DNA of 47,408 nt. It comes from Paracoccaceae bacterium. GTDB taxonomy: Bacteria; Pseudomonadota; Alphaproteobacteria; Rhodobacterales; Rhodobacteraceae. The position numbers and the translations under genes were made by a program. Every line of letters begins with the position of its first letter. Within the stretch, counting starts at the first letter, position 1. Below, in pieces: positions 1 through 8,734 of this stretch. A model generated the notes under the pieces. That model saw only the letters and a list, made by a program, of their open reading frames with translations. It made no database searches and was not told where the DNA came from. The stretch lies in assembly GCA_019090795.1 (NCBI GenBank), contig JAHRVG010000058.1, positions 1 to 47,408 on the forward strand, in the 5' to 3' direction.

Positions 1-556
1 AGCACTGTGTGCCGGGATGAAAGGTCATAGAGGTTTCAAAACCCGCCGCTTTGACATGTTTCAACAATTCGGTGGCTTTGGCAGCATCGGCGCCGAACTT
101 TTCGCCAAAATCATAGGCAGCACCTTTGACTGGCAGCTTGAGGCGGACGCAAATCTCGCAACCGCTCGGCAGGGTAGTGACCAGTTTGGCAAGCTCTCCA
201 AAGCTGTCAACGCAATAAGACCGAATGCCAACAGCCACCGCATGGGCAATTTCTGCACGCGATCGCACCGGATTATTGTAGTGAAGTGCCGCTTTCGGGG
301 CCGCGCTGCGCAACAGATCAATTTCCACAGGTGAGGCCACATCAAACGCTTGCACCCCCGCCGCGTTTAGATTGGTTATCACCGCTGTATCCGCATTGGC
401 CTTGACCGCATAGCTAACCAGCCCCGGAAAGCCGCAAGCAAAGTCTTTCGCGATACCATGCAGGGCTTTTGGACAGAAGAAAGCTACCGGAGTGTCCGGC
501 TGCCTGCTGGCCAAGAATTCACGCGGGGTCGCCCATAGGGTTTTGTCAGTTTTCAT
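1..556 (-). CDS. Type III PLP-dependent amino-acid decarboxylase, N-terminal part (runs off left edge)
   Basis: This reading frame starts at ATG 556 and stays open for 185 codons to the window edge, so the C-terminal half is missing. The translation begins MKTDKTLWATPREF. It carries SYAVKANAD around residues 49-56, where the lysine of YAVKAN is the expected PLP-binding lysine of alanine-racemase-fold decarboxylases. It ends at FHPGTQC, the equivalent of the FHVGSQ strand in ornithine, lysine and diaminopimelate decarboxylases. The family removes the carboxyl group from basic amino acids, giving polyamines or lysine. The exact substrate cannot be read from this fragment. An Lrp/AsnC regulator starts 108 bases away on the other strand, which suggests amino-acid-responsive control. 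Family confidence is high, substrate confidence low. Confidence 0.82.
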   Translation of the reverse strand, partial: MKTDKTLWATPREFLASRQPDTPVAFFCPKALHGIAKDFACGFPGLVSYAVKANADTAVITNLNAAGVQAFDVASPVEIDLLRSAAPKAALHYNNPVRSRAEIAHAVAVGIRSYCVDSFGELAKLVTTLPSGCEICVRLKLPVKGAAYDFGEKFGADAAKATELLKHVKAAGFETSMTFHPGTQC

Positions 557-664
557 ATATCCATCTGCCTTTTCCCCAGAATGGCCGGATTATGATTCAT
601 CGTGACTCGTCAAACTGGTGTAAATGTGTATATTCTTCGGCATAATGACGAAAAGTAGGGAATT
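557..664. promoter_or_regulatory. Divergent control region between the decarboxylase and lrp-type genes
   Basis: These 108 bases separate two divergent starts. They hold an interrupted palindrome, TGAC-TC-GTCA, at 603-612, and a CATAAT hexamer at 641-646 that could be a -10 element for the regulator. An AGGG ribosome-binding site lies just before its ATG. Lrp-family proteins usually bind A+T-rich dyads in such regions. The operator assignment here is inference. Confidence 0.35.
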
Positions 665-1102
665 ATGATGGATGCCATTGATCGAAAACTGCTCGCTGCT
701 TTGGCCGAAAATGCCCGAACCCCGGTGACCACGCTTGCCGGAGTTTTGGGGGTGGCCCGCACAACAGTACAAGCTCGCCTTGAGCGGCTGGAGAATAGCG
801 GGGTGATTTCCGGCTATACGGTGCGCCTTGGTGTGGCAGAGGCTGAGAAGCGCATTCGCGCCACGGTGTTGTTGCAACTCGATCCCCGATCCGCGCCCGC
901 AGTGGTGCAGCGATTGCGCAAAATTGTGCAGGTCGAACAGGCGATAACGTCTTCGGGGCGGTTTGATCTGGTGTTGCAGATTGCCGCGCGCAGTACTGCA
1001 CGGCTGGATGAGGTGCTGGACGAGATTGGCGGCATCAAAGGGGTGCGCAGTTCTGAAAGCCTGATTCAGTTGAGCATCAAGATTGACCGCGGGGTTTGGT
1101 GA
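665..1102 (+). CDS. Lrp/AsnC-family transcriptional regulator
   Basis: This 145-residue protein has the usual Lrp/AsnC length and layout. The N-terminal winged helix-turn-helix (about 1-60) opens with MDAIDRKLLAALAENAR and includes TLAGVLGVARTTVQARLERLE. The C-terminal RAM ligand-binding domain (about 65-140) contains the SSGRFDLVLQIAA strand. Such proteins bind amino acids as oligomers and control amino-acid metabolism genes. The divergent PLP decarboxylase is the obvious candidate target. There are two consecutive ATG codons (665 and 668), and an AGGG motif at about 657-660 fits either. It is separated from valS by 110 bases and is probably transcribed independently. Confidence 0.88.
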   Translation: MMDAIDRKLLAALAENARTPVTTLAGVLGVARTTVQARLERLENSGVISGYTVRLGVAEAEKRIRATVLLQLDPRSAPAVVQRLRKIVQVEQAITSSGRFDLVLQIAARSTARLDEVLDEIGGIKGVRSSESLIQLSIKIDRGVW

Positions 1103-1212
1103 GGGCCTCGGGCGGAATATTTGAGGCGAACTAGAAGAAGCTTTTGGCGGGGGTTTTCCTAAGTGTTGGCTTGTGTAATAAGCGGCCAAACTCTTGAGGC
1201 GGGACGACGACT

Positions 1213-4013
1213 ATGGCGATGGAAAAGAACTTTGATGCGGGCGCGGCAGAGGCGGCGATTTACCAGAAATGGGAAGGCACAGGCGCGTTTAAAGCTGGAG
1301 CAAATGCGCGCGCGGGGGCCGAGAGTTTTTGCATTATGATCCCGCCGCCAAATGTCACTGGCGCGCTGCATGTGGGCCATGCGTTTAACAACACTTTGCA
1401 GGATATTCTGGTGCGCTGGCACCGGATGCGCGGTGACGATACACTTTGGCAGCCGGGGCAGGATCATGCGCGGGCATTGCCACCCAGTTGCAGGTTGAAA
1501 AGATGCTGGCGACCAATCAAGAACCATCACGCGCCGAAATGGGCCGCGAGGCGTTTATTGCCAAGACTTGGGAGTGGAAAGATAAATACGGCTCTACCAT
1601 TATTAACCAGTTGAAACGCCTTGGCGCGTCTTGTGATTGGTCGCGCAACGCCTTTACCATGGACGAGGTTTTTCACGACGCGGTGCTGAAGGTTTTTGTC
1701 GATCTTTATAACAAAGGCCTGATTTATCGCGGCAAGCGGTTGGTGAACTGGGATCCCCATTTTGAGACCGCGATTTCGGATTTGGAAGTCGAGAATATCG
1801 AGATTGACGGCCACATGTGGCACTTTAAGTATCCGCTCGCAGGCGGAGCGACCTATACTTATATCGAGAAGGACGAGGACGGTAATATCGTTCTGGAGGA
1901 AAAGCGCAATTACATCTCCATCGCCACCACGCGCCCTGAAACCATGCTGGGCGATGGTGCGGTTGCGGTACATCCTGATGATGCGCGCTATGCGCCGATT
2001 GTTGGCAAGCTGTGCGAAATTCCGGTTGGTCCCAAAGAACACCGCCGCCTGATCCCGATTATCACCGATGAATATCCCGACATGGATTTTGGGTCTGGTG
2101 CGGTGAAAATCACCGGTGCCCATGATCTGAACGATTATGGCGTGGCCAAGCGCAACAACATCCCGCTGTATCGCCTGATGGACACCCGCGCGGTGATGCG
2201 CGTTGACGGTATGGATTACGCTGCTGCGGCGACCCGCGCCAAGGAAATCGCAGAGGGGGCGAATTTTGCCGAGGCAGAGATCGACCAGATCAACCTGATC
2301 CCCGACGCTTACCGTGGCATGGATCGGTTCGAGGCCCGCAAAGCGGTGATCGCGGACATTGATGCTGAGGGTCTGATGATCAAGGTCGAGGACAAGAAGA
2401 TCATGCAACCGTTCTGTGACCGCTCCAAGGTGGTGATGGAACCGATGCTGACCGATCAGTGGTATGTGGACGCGGCCAAGCTGGCGGTTCCGGCGCTGGA
2501 AAAGGTTAAGGACGGCACGGTTACGATTATGCCGGATAGCGGCAAGAAGGTGTATTATCACTGGATGGAAAACATCGAGCCGTGGTGTATCTCGCGGCAA
2601 CTTTGGTGGGGGCACCAGATACCGGTTTGGTATGATGTTGACGGCAAAGAATACTGCGCTGGCTCAGAACTCGAAGCGATGGAAATGGCTGGCGGTAAAC
2701 CCCTTACCCGCGACCCCGACGTCCTAGACACATGGTTCTCTTCCGGTCTTTGGCCAATCGGCACCCTCGGTTGGCCCGAAGACACACCGGAATACGAAAA
2801 ATACTTCCCCACCTCGACCCTGATCACCGGCCAAGACATCCTGTTTTTCTGGGTGGCGCGGATGATGATGATGCAGCTGGAAGTGACAGGCGAAATCCCG
2901 TTTGACACCGTCTATCTGCATCAGTTGGTGCGCGATGAAAATGGCGTGAAAATGTCCAAGACTTTGGGCAATGTGATTGATCCCTTGGATATGATTGATG
3001 AATACGGCGCCGATGCGGTGCGCTTCACCATGACCTCAATGGCGTCAATCGGTGGTAGCCTCAAGTTGTCGATGGAGCGGGTCAAAGGTTACCGCAATTT
3101 CGGCACCAAACTGTGGAATGCCGCCCGTTTTGCCGAGATGAACGAGTGTAAACCAAGCGCTGATTTCAACCCCGCAGATGTGCAGCAAACCGTTAACAAA
3201 TGGATTGTGGGTGAGACCGCGCGCGCGGGTGCATTGGTTGATAGCGCGCTGGAGCAATACCGTTTCAACGACGCGGCCAACGGCCTTTATGCCTTTGTCT
3301 GGGGCAAGGTTTGTGATTGGTATGTAGAGCTGGCCAAGCCGCTGTTTCAGGGCGAAGATGCTGCGGCCAAGGCGGAAACGCAGGCCACGATGGCTTGGGC
3401 GATTGACCAATGCCTGATCATGCTGCACCCGATTATGCCATTTATTACCGAGCAACTCTGGGGTGATATTGCGGATCGGTCAGACATGTTGGTGCACACG
3501 AATTGGCCCGTTTACGGCGCGGATTTGATTGATGCGGATGCGGACCGTGAAATGAACTGGGTGATCAGCTTGATTGAGAAAATCCGTTCCCTGCGCACCG
3601 AAATGCGGGTCAATGCGGGCGCGAAAATCCCGATGGTTCAGCTAGAGCTTGACGCCGCTGGGCAAACGGCGCTGGCCAATAACCTGACCATGATCAAACG
3701 CCTTGCGCGCATTGAGGATCTGACACAGGCAGATACCGCCCCCAAAGGTGCGATAGTACTGCCGGTGACTGGTGGATCTTTTTGCCTGCCGCTGGCTGAT
3801 GTGATTGATGTGGCAGCAGAAAAGGCCCGCCTGAGCAAATCCATCGACAAGCTGACCAAAGAGGTCACGGGCATTGAGCGCAAACTGCAAAACGAGAAGT
3901 TTATCGCCAAAGCGCCCGAGGCCGTGGTTGCCGAAAACCGCGCCCGTCTGGTTTCCGCAGGTGAGGAAATGGACAAGCTGCAAGCGGCGCTTGATCGGGT
4001 GGCTGCGCTTTAG
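1213..4013 (+). CDS. valS: Valyl-tRNA synthetase, reading frame broken by a 2-base insertion
   Basis: Class I aminoacyl-tRNA synthetase that charges tRNA-Val in the cytoplasm. The first frame (from ATG 1213) encodes [15 protein letters not shown] with the HIGH-type motif HVGH at residues 53-56, then [11 protein letters not shown]. After A86 (GCG at 1468-1470) the frame must shift by two bases to continue [12 protein letters not shown]. The extra bases are CG at 1471-1472, inside GCGCGGG. The rest is continuous to 4013 and contains the editing-domain motif [10 protein letters not shown] (about 238), [14 protein letters not shown], the KMSKT motif (about 579) and the C-terminal coiled coil. The corrected product would be about 932 residues, normal for the family. 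valS is essential, so a sequencing or assembly error is the likeliest cause. No second copy is visible here. Confidence 0.93.
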
Positions 4014-4047
4014 CTGTTCTGGGGGCATCCTCAATATTATCGGTTGG

Positions 4048-4082
4048 CGCTATTTTGCCTTGTTTAGAAAGGGAAAATAGCG
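4048..4082. repeat. Strong inverted repeat (stem-loop) between valS and the aminotransferase
   Basis: CGCTATTTT (4048-4056) pairs perfectly with AAAATAGCG (4074-4082). After one G-G mismatch, a further CC/GG pair extends the stem inward, leaving a loop of about 11 bases. It begins 34 bases after the valS stop and ends 35 bases before the next start. No T-run follows, so it is not a textbook rho-independent terminator. It could be an mRNA 3' stabiliser, an attenuator-like element or an operator. Confidence 0.55.
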
Positions 4083-4117
4083 TCAGGTAATCGGGAAATA
4101 AACCGCCGGAATCCGCT

Positions 4118-5218
4118 ATGCCTATCTATACAGACCTCATAAATTCCTTGCCTGAGACCGTGCCTTTTGTTGGCCCTGAAACCGATGAACGTGCCCGTGG
4201 CCGCAGCTTTGCCGCCCGCCTCGGGGCCAATGAAAACGTCTTTGGCCCCTCGCCGTTTGCGATACAGGCAATGGCGCAGGCGGCGAATGGTGTTTGGCGC
4301 TATGGTGACCCAGAAAATTTCGATATTCGCCATGCGCTGGCAGATCATTTGCACATTGATTACAATACACTGGTCGTAGGCGAGGGGATCGACGGCCTAC
4401 TTGGATATCTAACCCGTTTGCTGGTGGAACCCGGTGTGAAAGTCGTCACTTCGCTGGGGGCATACCCCACTTTCAACTATCACGTTGCAGGTTTTGGTGG
4501 CGAGATCATCACCGTGCCGTTCATAGATGACCATGAGGATCCTGTTGCCCTGATCGCCAAGGCTGCCGAGGTCGGCGCGCGTATGGTTTATATTGCCAAT
4601 CCGGACAATCCGATGGGCACGGTTCACTCTGCCGATGTGATCCAGCGAATGATCGACACTGTGCCCGATGGTTGCCTGCTGGTGCTGGACGAGGCCTATC
4701 TTGAATTTGCGCCCGAAGGGACAGCGCCACCACTGGATACCGACAACCCTAATGTGATCCGAATGCGCACCTTTTCAAAGGCTTATGGCATGGCAGGGGC
4801 AAGGATTGGTTATGCTATTGGCGCGCCGGAGCTGATCAAGAACTTTGACAAAGTGCGCAACCATTTCGGGGTGAACCGGATTGCACAGGCAGGGGCGCTG
4901 GCGGCACTGAAAGACCAGCGGTATTTACATGAAGTGGTGTCCTTGGTGGCGCAGGGGCGCGCGCGAATTGGCCAGATTGCAGGCGATCAGGGGCTGGAAA
5001 CCATTGCGTCCGCCACCAATTTTGTTGCGATAGATTGTGGGCAGGATGCTGGTTTTGCCAAGCAGGTTCTGACCCATCTGCAAGACAACGGTATCTTTGT
5101 GCGGATGCCCTTTGCCACGCCGCAGAACCGCTGTATTCGGGTCTCTGCGGGCAGCAAATCCGATCTTGATCTTTTGGAACTTTACCTACCCTTGGCACTG
5201 GAGGCTGCAGATGTCTGA
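4118..5218 (+). CDS. HisC-like class I/II PLP aminotransferase linked to allantoin catabolism
   Basis: This 366-residue fold-type I aminotransferase resembles histidinol-phosphate aminotransferase. Visible marks are the N-terminal LGANENVFGPSP, the cofactor-binding segments YIANPDNPMGT and VLDEAYLEF, and the PLP-lysine segment RTFSKAYGMAGARIGYAIG. The C-terminal RCIRVSAG contains the carboxylate-binding arginine. The start is ATG 4118, preceded by GGAA. Its last codons overlap the start of puuE by 8 bases, so the two are translated together. That argues for a role in the allantoin pathway or in handling the glyoxylate or glycine it yields, rather than in histidine synthesis; no other his genes are nearby. 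The substrate is unknown. Fold confidence is very high, role confidence low. Confidence 0.85.
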   Translation: MPIYTDLINSLPETVPFVGPETDERARGRSFAARLGANENVFGPSPFAIQAMAQAANGVWRYGDPENFDIRHALADHLHIDYNTLVVGEGIDGLLGYLTRLLVEPGVKVVTSLGAYPTFNYHVAGFGGEIITVPFIDDHEDPVALIAKAAEVGARMVYIANPDNPMGTVHSADVIQRMIDTVPDGCLLVLDEAYLEFAPEGTAPPLDTDNPNVIRMRTFSKAYGMAGARIGYAIGAPELIKNFDKVRNHFGVNRIAQAGALAALKDQRYLHEVVSLVAQGRARIGQIAGDQGLETIASATNFVAIDCGQDAGFAKQVLTHLQDNGIFVRMPFATPQNRCIRVSAGSKSDLDLLELYLPLALEAADV

Positions 5219-6092
5219 TTATCCACGTGATATGATCGGCTATGGCCAGAACCCACCCGCTGCCAACTGGCCAAACAAGGCCCGTATTGCCCTGAATTTT
5301 GTGGTTAACTATGAGGAGGGTGGTGAGAATTGCGTTCTGCATGGCGATGCTGCCTCCGAGGCCTTTTTGTCTGAGATCGTCGGCGCCGCTGCTTGGACCG
5401 GACAGCGACATATGAACATGGAATCGATCTATGAATACGGCTCTCGCAGCGGTTTCTGGCGCCTTCACCGCATGTTTACGCAGCGTGAAATGCCGGTCAC
5501 GGTTTTTGGCGTGGCGATGGCGCTGGAACGCAATCCAGATGCAGTTCAGGCAATGAATACTGCCGATTGGGAGATCGCCAGCCACGGGTTGAAATGGATT
5601 GATTACAAAGATCATTCTTATGAGGCAGAGCGTGCCGATCTGAAAAAGGCCATTGCCGTTCACACCGAAGTGACGGGCGTGCGGCCTGCGGGGATTTATC
5701 AGGGGCGCACCTCGCTGAACACCCGCGATATCTGTGCTGAACTGGGCTTTGAATACAGCGCCGACGCCTATGCGGATGAGTTGCCCTATTATGAAAACGG
5801 CCAGTTGATTGTGCCCTATATGCTGGATGCCAACGACATGCGTTTTGCCACGCCGCAGGGATTTAATACCGGCGAGCAGTTCGAGACCTATTTGCGCGAC
5901 AGCTTTGACGTTTTGCGCGCCGAGGGGGGGCGGATGATGTCGGTGGGCCTGCATTGCCGCCTTGTCGGTCGTCCGGGCCGCGCGGCGGCGCTGGGGCGTT
6001 TCCTTGACTATGTGCAACAATTTGAGGATGTCTGGGTCAGCACCCGCCTTGATATCGCGCGCCACTGGCGTCAAAATCACCCTGATACTTAA
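5211..6092 (+). CDS. puuE: Allantoinase, polysaccharide-deacetylase (PuuE) type
   Basis: Metal-independent-class allantoinase that opens the hydantoin ring of allantoin to give allantoate. The start is ATG 5211 (MSDYPRDMIGYGQNPP), with GGAGG at 5200-5204 as a strong ribosome site; the frame is open further upstream but that part belongs to the preceding gene. The 293-residue length is typical. Family marks include ALNFVVNYEEGGE, HGLKWIDYKDHSYE, GIYQGRTSLNTR and the C-terminal MSVGLHCRLVGRPGR, all characteristic of the NodB-like PuuE family rather than of amidohydrolase-type AllB. The neighbours allE and allA continue the pathway. Confidence is high from motif and context together. Confidence 0.9.
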   Translation: MSDYPRDMIGYGQNPPAANWPNKARIALNFVVNYEEGGENCVLHGDAASEAFLSEIVGAAAWTGQRHMNMESIYEYGSRSGFWRLHRMFTQREMPVTVFGVAMALERNPDAVQAMNTADWEIASHGLKWIDYKDHSYEAERADLKKAIAVHTEVTGVRPAGIYQGRTSLNTRDICAELGFEYSADAYADELPYYENGQLIVPYMLDANDMRFATPQGFNTGEQFETYLRDSFDVLRAEGGRMMSVGLHCRLVGRPGRAAALGRFLDYVQQFEDVWVSTRLDIARHWRQNHPDT

Positions 6093-6125
6093 CTCTCTGA
6101 CCTTTCCCAAGCAAGGCTGCCAATA

Positions 6126-6941
6126 ATGACGTATTCCTATGCTACCCCCATCGCTGGCCTGCCCCCGCAGGGAGAAATGGTTGGCCGCAAAGCGGTTTTT
6201 ACCGATGCCTATGCGGTGATCCCGCATGAGGTGATGACTGATATTGTCACCAGCCTGTTTCCGAATTGGGAAAATACCCGTGGCTGGATAATCGCGCGCC
6301 CACTGTCAGGCTTTGCTGAAACATTCGCGCAATATATTATGGAGGTTGCGCCAAACGGGGGCAGTGATGATCCTGAGCCGGACCCACAGGCGCAGGCGGT
6401 TTTGTTTGTTGTGGCGGGGGAAATGCAGCTGACAATTGACGGTGTGCACCATGATCTGAACGCGGGAGGTTACGCCTATCTGCCGCCTTCGGCCAAGTGG
6501 AGCGTTCTCAATAAAATGGGTGAACCCGCGACATTCCATTGGATTCGCAAACGTTATGCCCGTGTGGCAGGCATTTCGGAGCCCGAAGCCTTTGTCACCA
6601 GTGATACCGAGGTCGCGCCAACTGTGATGCCTGATACCGATAAATGGTCAACCACCCGTTTTGTTGACCCCTGTGATTTGCGCCATGATATGCACGTTAA
6701 CATCGTGACATTTGAGGCAGGCGGCATGATCCCGTTTCCCGAAACCCATGTGATGGAACACGGGTTGTATGTGCTGGAAGGCAAGGCCGATTACCTGCTG
6801 AATACCGATTGGGTGGCGGTTGAGGGCGGTGATTTCATGTGGCTGCGTGCCTTTTGCCCGCAGGCCTGCTGGGTTGAGGAGGGGCGGTTTCGCTATCTGT
6901 TGTATAAAGATGTGAACCGCCATGTGGAACTGGCCCTGTGA
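6126..6941 (+). CDS. allE: (S)-ureidoglycine aminohydrolase, bicupin
   Basis: This 271-residue protein has two cupin barrels. The first (about 60-140) holds VLFVVAGEMQLTIDG and YAYLPPSAKW. The second (about 180-265) holds NIVTFEAGGMIPFPETHVMEHGLYVLEG, with the glutamate and histidine ligands expected for the manganese site. The family converts (S)-ureidoglycine to (S)-ureidoglycolate plus ammonia. The gene lies 33 bases after puuE and ends in a 4-base GTGA overlap with allA, so it is part of the same operon. Related entries are sometimes labelled bifunctional allantoicase/ureidoglycine aminohydrolase; no separate allantoicase domain is visible here. Confidence 0.9.
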   Translation: MTYSYATPIAGLPPQGEMVGRKAVFTDAYAVIPHEVMTDIVTSLFPNWENTRGWIIARPLSGFAETFAQYIMEVAPNGGSDDPEPDPQAQAVLFVVAGEMQLTIDGVHHDLNAGGYAYLPPSAKWSVLNKMGEPATFHWIRKRYARVAGISEPEAFVTSDTEVAPTVMPDTDKWSTTRFVDPCDLRHDMHVNIVTFEAGGMIPFPETHVMEHGLYVLEGKADYLLNTDWVAVEGGDFMWLRAFCPQACWVEEGRFRYLLYKDVNRHVELAL

Positions 6942-7414
6942 TCCGCGTTGAGCCATTAACTGCCAAGGCTTTTGCCCCTTTTGGCGATGTGATCGAGGTT
7001 GATCCTTCACGCGCGTTTGACATCAACGACGGATTTACCACCCGCAACCACGCGCTGGCGCGGGTGCAATCCGGGGCAGGTGCTATTTTGTCGATATTTG
7101 AGGGGCGGGTGCGCCCGTTGTCTGTGGCAATGGTGGAATGCCATCCGCTGGGATCACAGGCCTTTGTGCCACTGAACGGGCAGGATTGGCTGGCTGTGGT
7201 GGCTGAAACGCCGGAACCTGCTGCCTGTCGTGCATTTTTATGCAAGGGGGCGCAGGGGCTGCAATACAACGCTGGTGTCTGGCATCATCCGCTGCTGGTG
7301 TTGGGGGGCGCGCAGAATTTTCTGGTGGTTGATCGCGATGGCAAAGATGACCAAGACAATCGCGCCAACCTGCGCGAGGTCTTTTTTGACCGACCGCTAG
7401 AAATTATGCTCTGA
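6938..7414 (+). CDS. allA: Ureidoglycolate lyase
   Basis: This 158-residue member of the ureidoglycolate lyase (AllA, DUF4387-unrelated cupin-like) family splits ureidoglycolate into glyoxylate and urea. Characteristic stretches are FAPFGDVIEVD near the N-terminus, MVECHPLGSQAFVPL and YNAGVWHHPLLVL. The start is GTG 6938 within a GTGA overlap with the allE stop, which indicates translational coupling. Its last 18 bases overlap the end of the convergent transaminase gene. Together with puuE and allE it would turn allantoin-derived ureidoglycine into glyoxylate and urea, leaving the allantoate-to-ureidoglycine step unassigned in this window. Confidence 0.92.
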   Translation: MIRVEPLTAKAFAPFGDVIEVDPSRAFDINDGFTTRNHALARVQSGAGAILSIFEGRVRPLSVAMVECHPLGSQAFVPLNGQDWLAVVAETPEPAACRAFLCKGAQGLQYNAGVWHHPLLVLGGAQNFLVVDRDGKDDQDNRANLREVFFDRPLEIML

Positions 7415-8599
7415 AATCACCTGCGCCGCCGCATCACACGCGCCACTGCCGTGGGGAATGCCCAAGGCCTTTAGCCCCGCATCAATGGTGCCGATTGTGC
7501 CCATCATCATCGGCACATTAAGGTGGCCCATATGGCCCACGCGAAACATTGAATCAAATTCGACACTGCCGGGATCAGCGATGCCCAAGGAAATACCCAG
7601 CGTCAACCCGGCCTTTTGCGCACACCACTGGCGCAAGGGCGTGGCTTGCGGGCCATTGGTGCGGATCAGGGTCACAGCGTGTGAGCGTTGATCGGGCGCT
7701 GCGATATTCAGGGTCATTGCCTGTTCGCCCCAAGCCTCGACCGCCGCCCACAGCGCGCGGGCAAAACGTTCATGGCGCGCCCAGGCGGCCTGAATACCCT
7801 CTTCATGTACCAGCATGTTTAAGGCTTCGCGCAAACCATACAAAAGATGCACGGGCGGGGTGCCCCCAAACAGTTGGTAATAGCGGTCAGGTTTTGAGCG
7901 CAGGTGCCAATCCCAATAGGGCGTCACCAGATCAGCGGTTTTTTGTGCCTCGGCGGCCTTTTCGTTGAAAAACAAAAAACCCAGACCGGGAGGTGTCATC
8001 AATCCCTTTTGGCAAGCCGCAACCATTACATCGACGCCCCAATTGTCCATTTCATGACGATCGCAGCCCAATGACGCGATGCAATCAACCATGAAACGCG
8101 CCGGATGCTGCGCGTCGTCAATTGCGCTACGCAAGGCTGCGATACCATTTTGTGCAGACGTGGCCGTATCTGTTTGCACCGTCATTACAGCCTTGATTTC
8201 ATGGAATTTGTCGCGCTTCAAACGATCCAGAACCTGCTGGGGGTCGGCGGCCCTGCGCAAGCCAAAATCCAGCAACTCGATCTCAATGCCCAGCTCTCGC
8301 GCCATCGTCGCCCAGCCCAGCCCGAAATTTCCGGTCACCAGAACCAGCACCTTGTCGCCCTTGCTGAAACTGTTGCAAATCGCCGCTTCCCATGCGCCAT
8401 GGCCGTTGGAAATATAGATCGTGGCTTTGCCTTTGGTTTGGGCGACGGTTTTGAGGTCGGGATAAAGGGTGGTGGTCATATCCACCAACTCGCCCTCATA
8501 GATATTGGGAGAGGGGCGGTGCATTGCTGCCAGAACCCGGTCAGGAATGACCGAGGGGCCGGGGATTGAAAGCTGCGGGCGACCGAAGTTTAATGTCAT
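7397..8599 (-). CDS. (S)-ureidoglycine/alanine-glyoxylate aminotransferase, PucG-like
   Basis: Class V PLP aminotransferase. The chosen start is ATG 8599 (MTLNFGRPQLSIPGPSVIP), where family similarity begins, giving 400 residues; the frame stays open to 8668 but those codons look non-homologous. Marks are SIPGPSVIPDRVL, ISNGHGAWEAA, the cofactor aspartate region FMVDCIASLG, and the PLP lysine in VAACQKGLMTPPGLGF. Its position opposite the allantoin operon favours transfer of the ureidoglycine amino group to glyoxylate (giving oxalurate and glycine), as in PucG. A serine- or alanine-glyoxylate transaminase is the main alternative. It would compete with AllE for ureidoglycine. Convergent 18-base overlap with allA. 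Confidence 0.82.
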   Translation of the reverse strand: MTLNFGRPQLSIPGPSVIPDRVLAAMHRPSPNIYEGELVDMTTTLYPDLKTVAQTKGKATIYISNGHGAWEAAICNSFSKGDKVLVLVTGNFGLGWATMARELGIEIELLDFGLRRAADPQQVLDRLKRDKFHEIKAVMTVQTDTATSAQNGIAALRSAIDDAQHPARFMVDCIASLGCDRHEMDNWGVDVMVAACQKGLMTPPGLGFLFFNEKAAEAQKTADLVTPYWDWHLRSKPDRYYQLFGGTPPVHLLYGLREALNMLVHEEGIQAAWARHERFARALWAAVEAWGEQAMTLNIAAPDQRSHAVTLIRTNGPQATPLRQWCAQKAGLTLGISLGIADPGSVEFDSMFRVGHMGHLNVPMMMGTIGTIDAGLKALGIPHGSGACDAAAQVISEHNF

Positions 8600-8734
8600 G
8601 GAAAAAGTCCGTATAGATGTTCCTCTTGGCCTAACGCCGATTGCTGTACGGGTCAAAACTTTTCGCACGCACGACGTTGGACATCCTGATGTGTCATGCT
8701 AGAAGAACAGGTCACTACAGGAACCCGGAAGCTG

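Noticed and set aside
1103-1212. T-box or other leader riboswitch before valS
   Set aside because: No specifier loop or antiterminator pattern could be found in the 110 bases, and T-boxes are not expected in this group.
1446-1475. A separate downstream valS start at 1446
   Set aside because: The codons 1446-1472 in that frame (MAAGAGSCA) are the shifted reading of the conserved [11 protein letters not shown] segment, so this is a frameshift artefact and not a start.
1527-2615. Minus-strand frame of 362 codons
   Set aside because: Antisense to valS, with no domain and no ribosome site.
4836-6227. Long minus-strand frame of 463 codons
   Set aside because: It lies antisense to the well-supported aminotransferase, puuE and allE genes, has no recognisable motif and a composition typical of a shadow frame.
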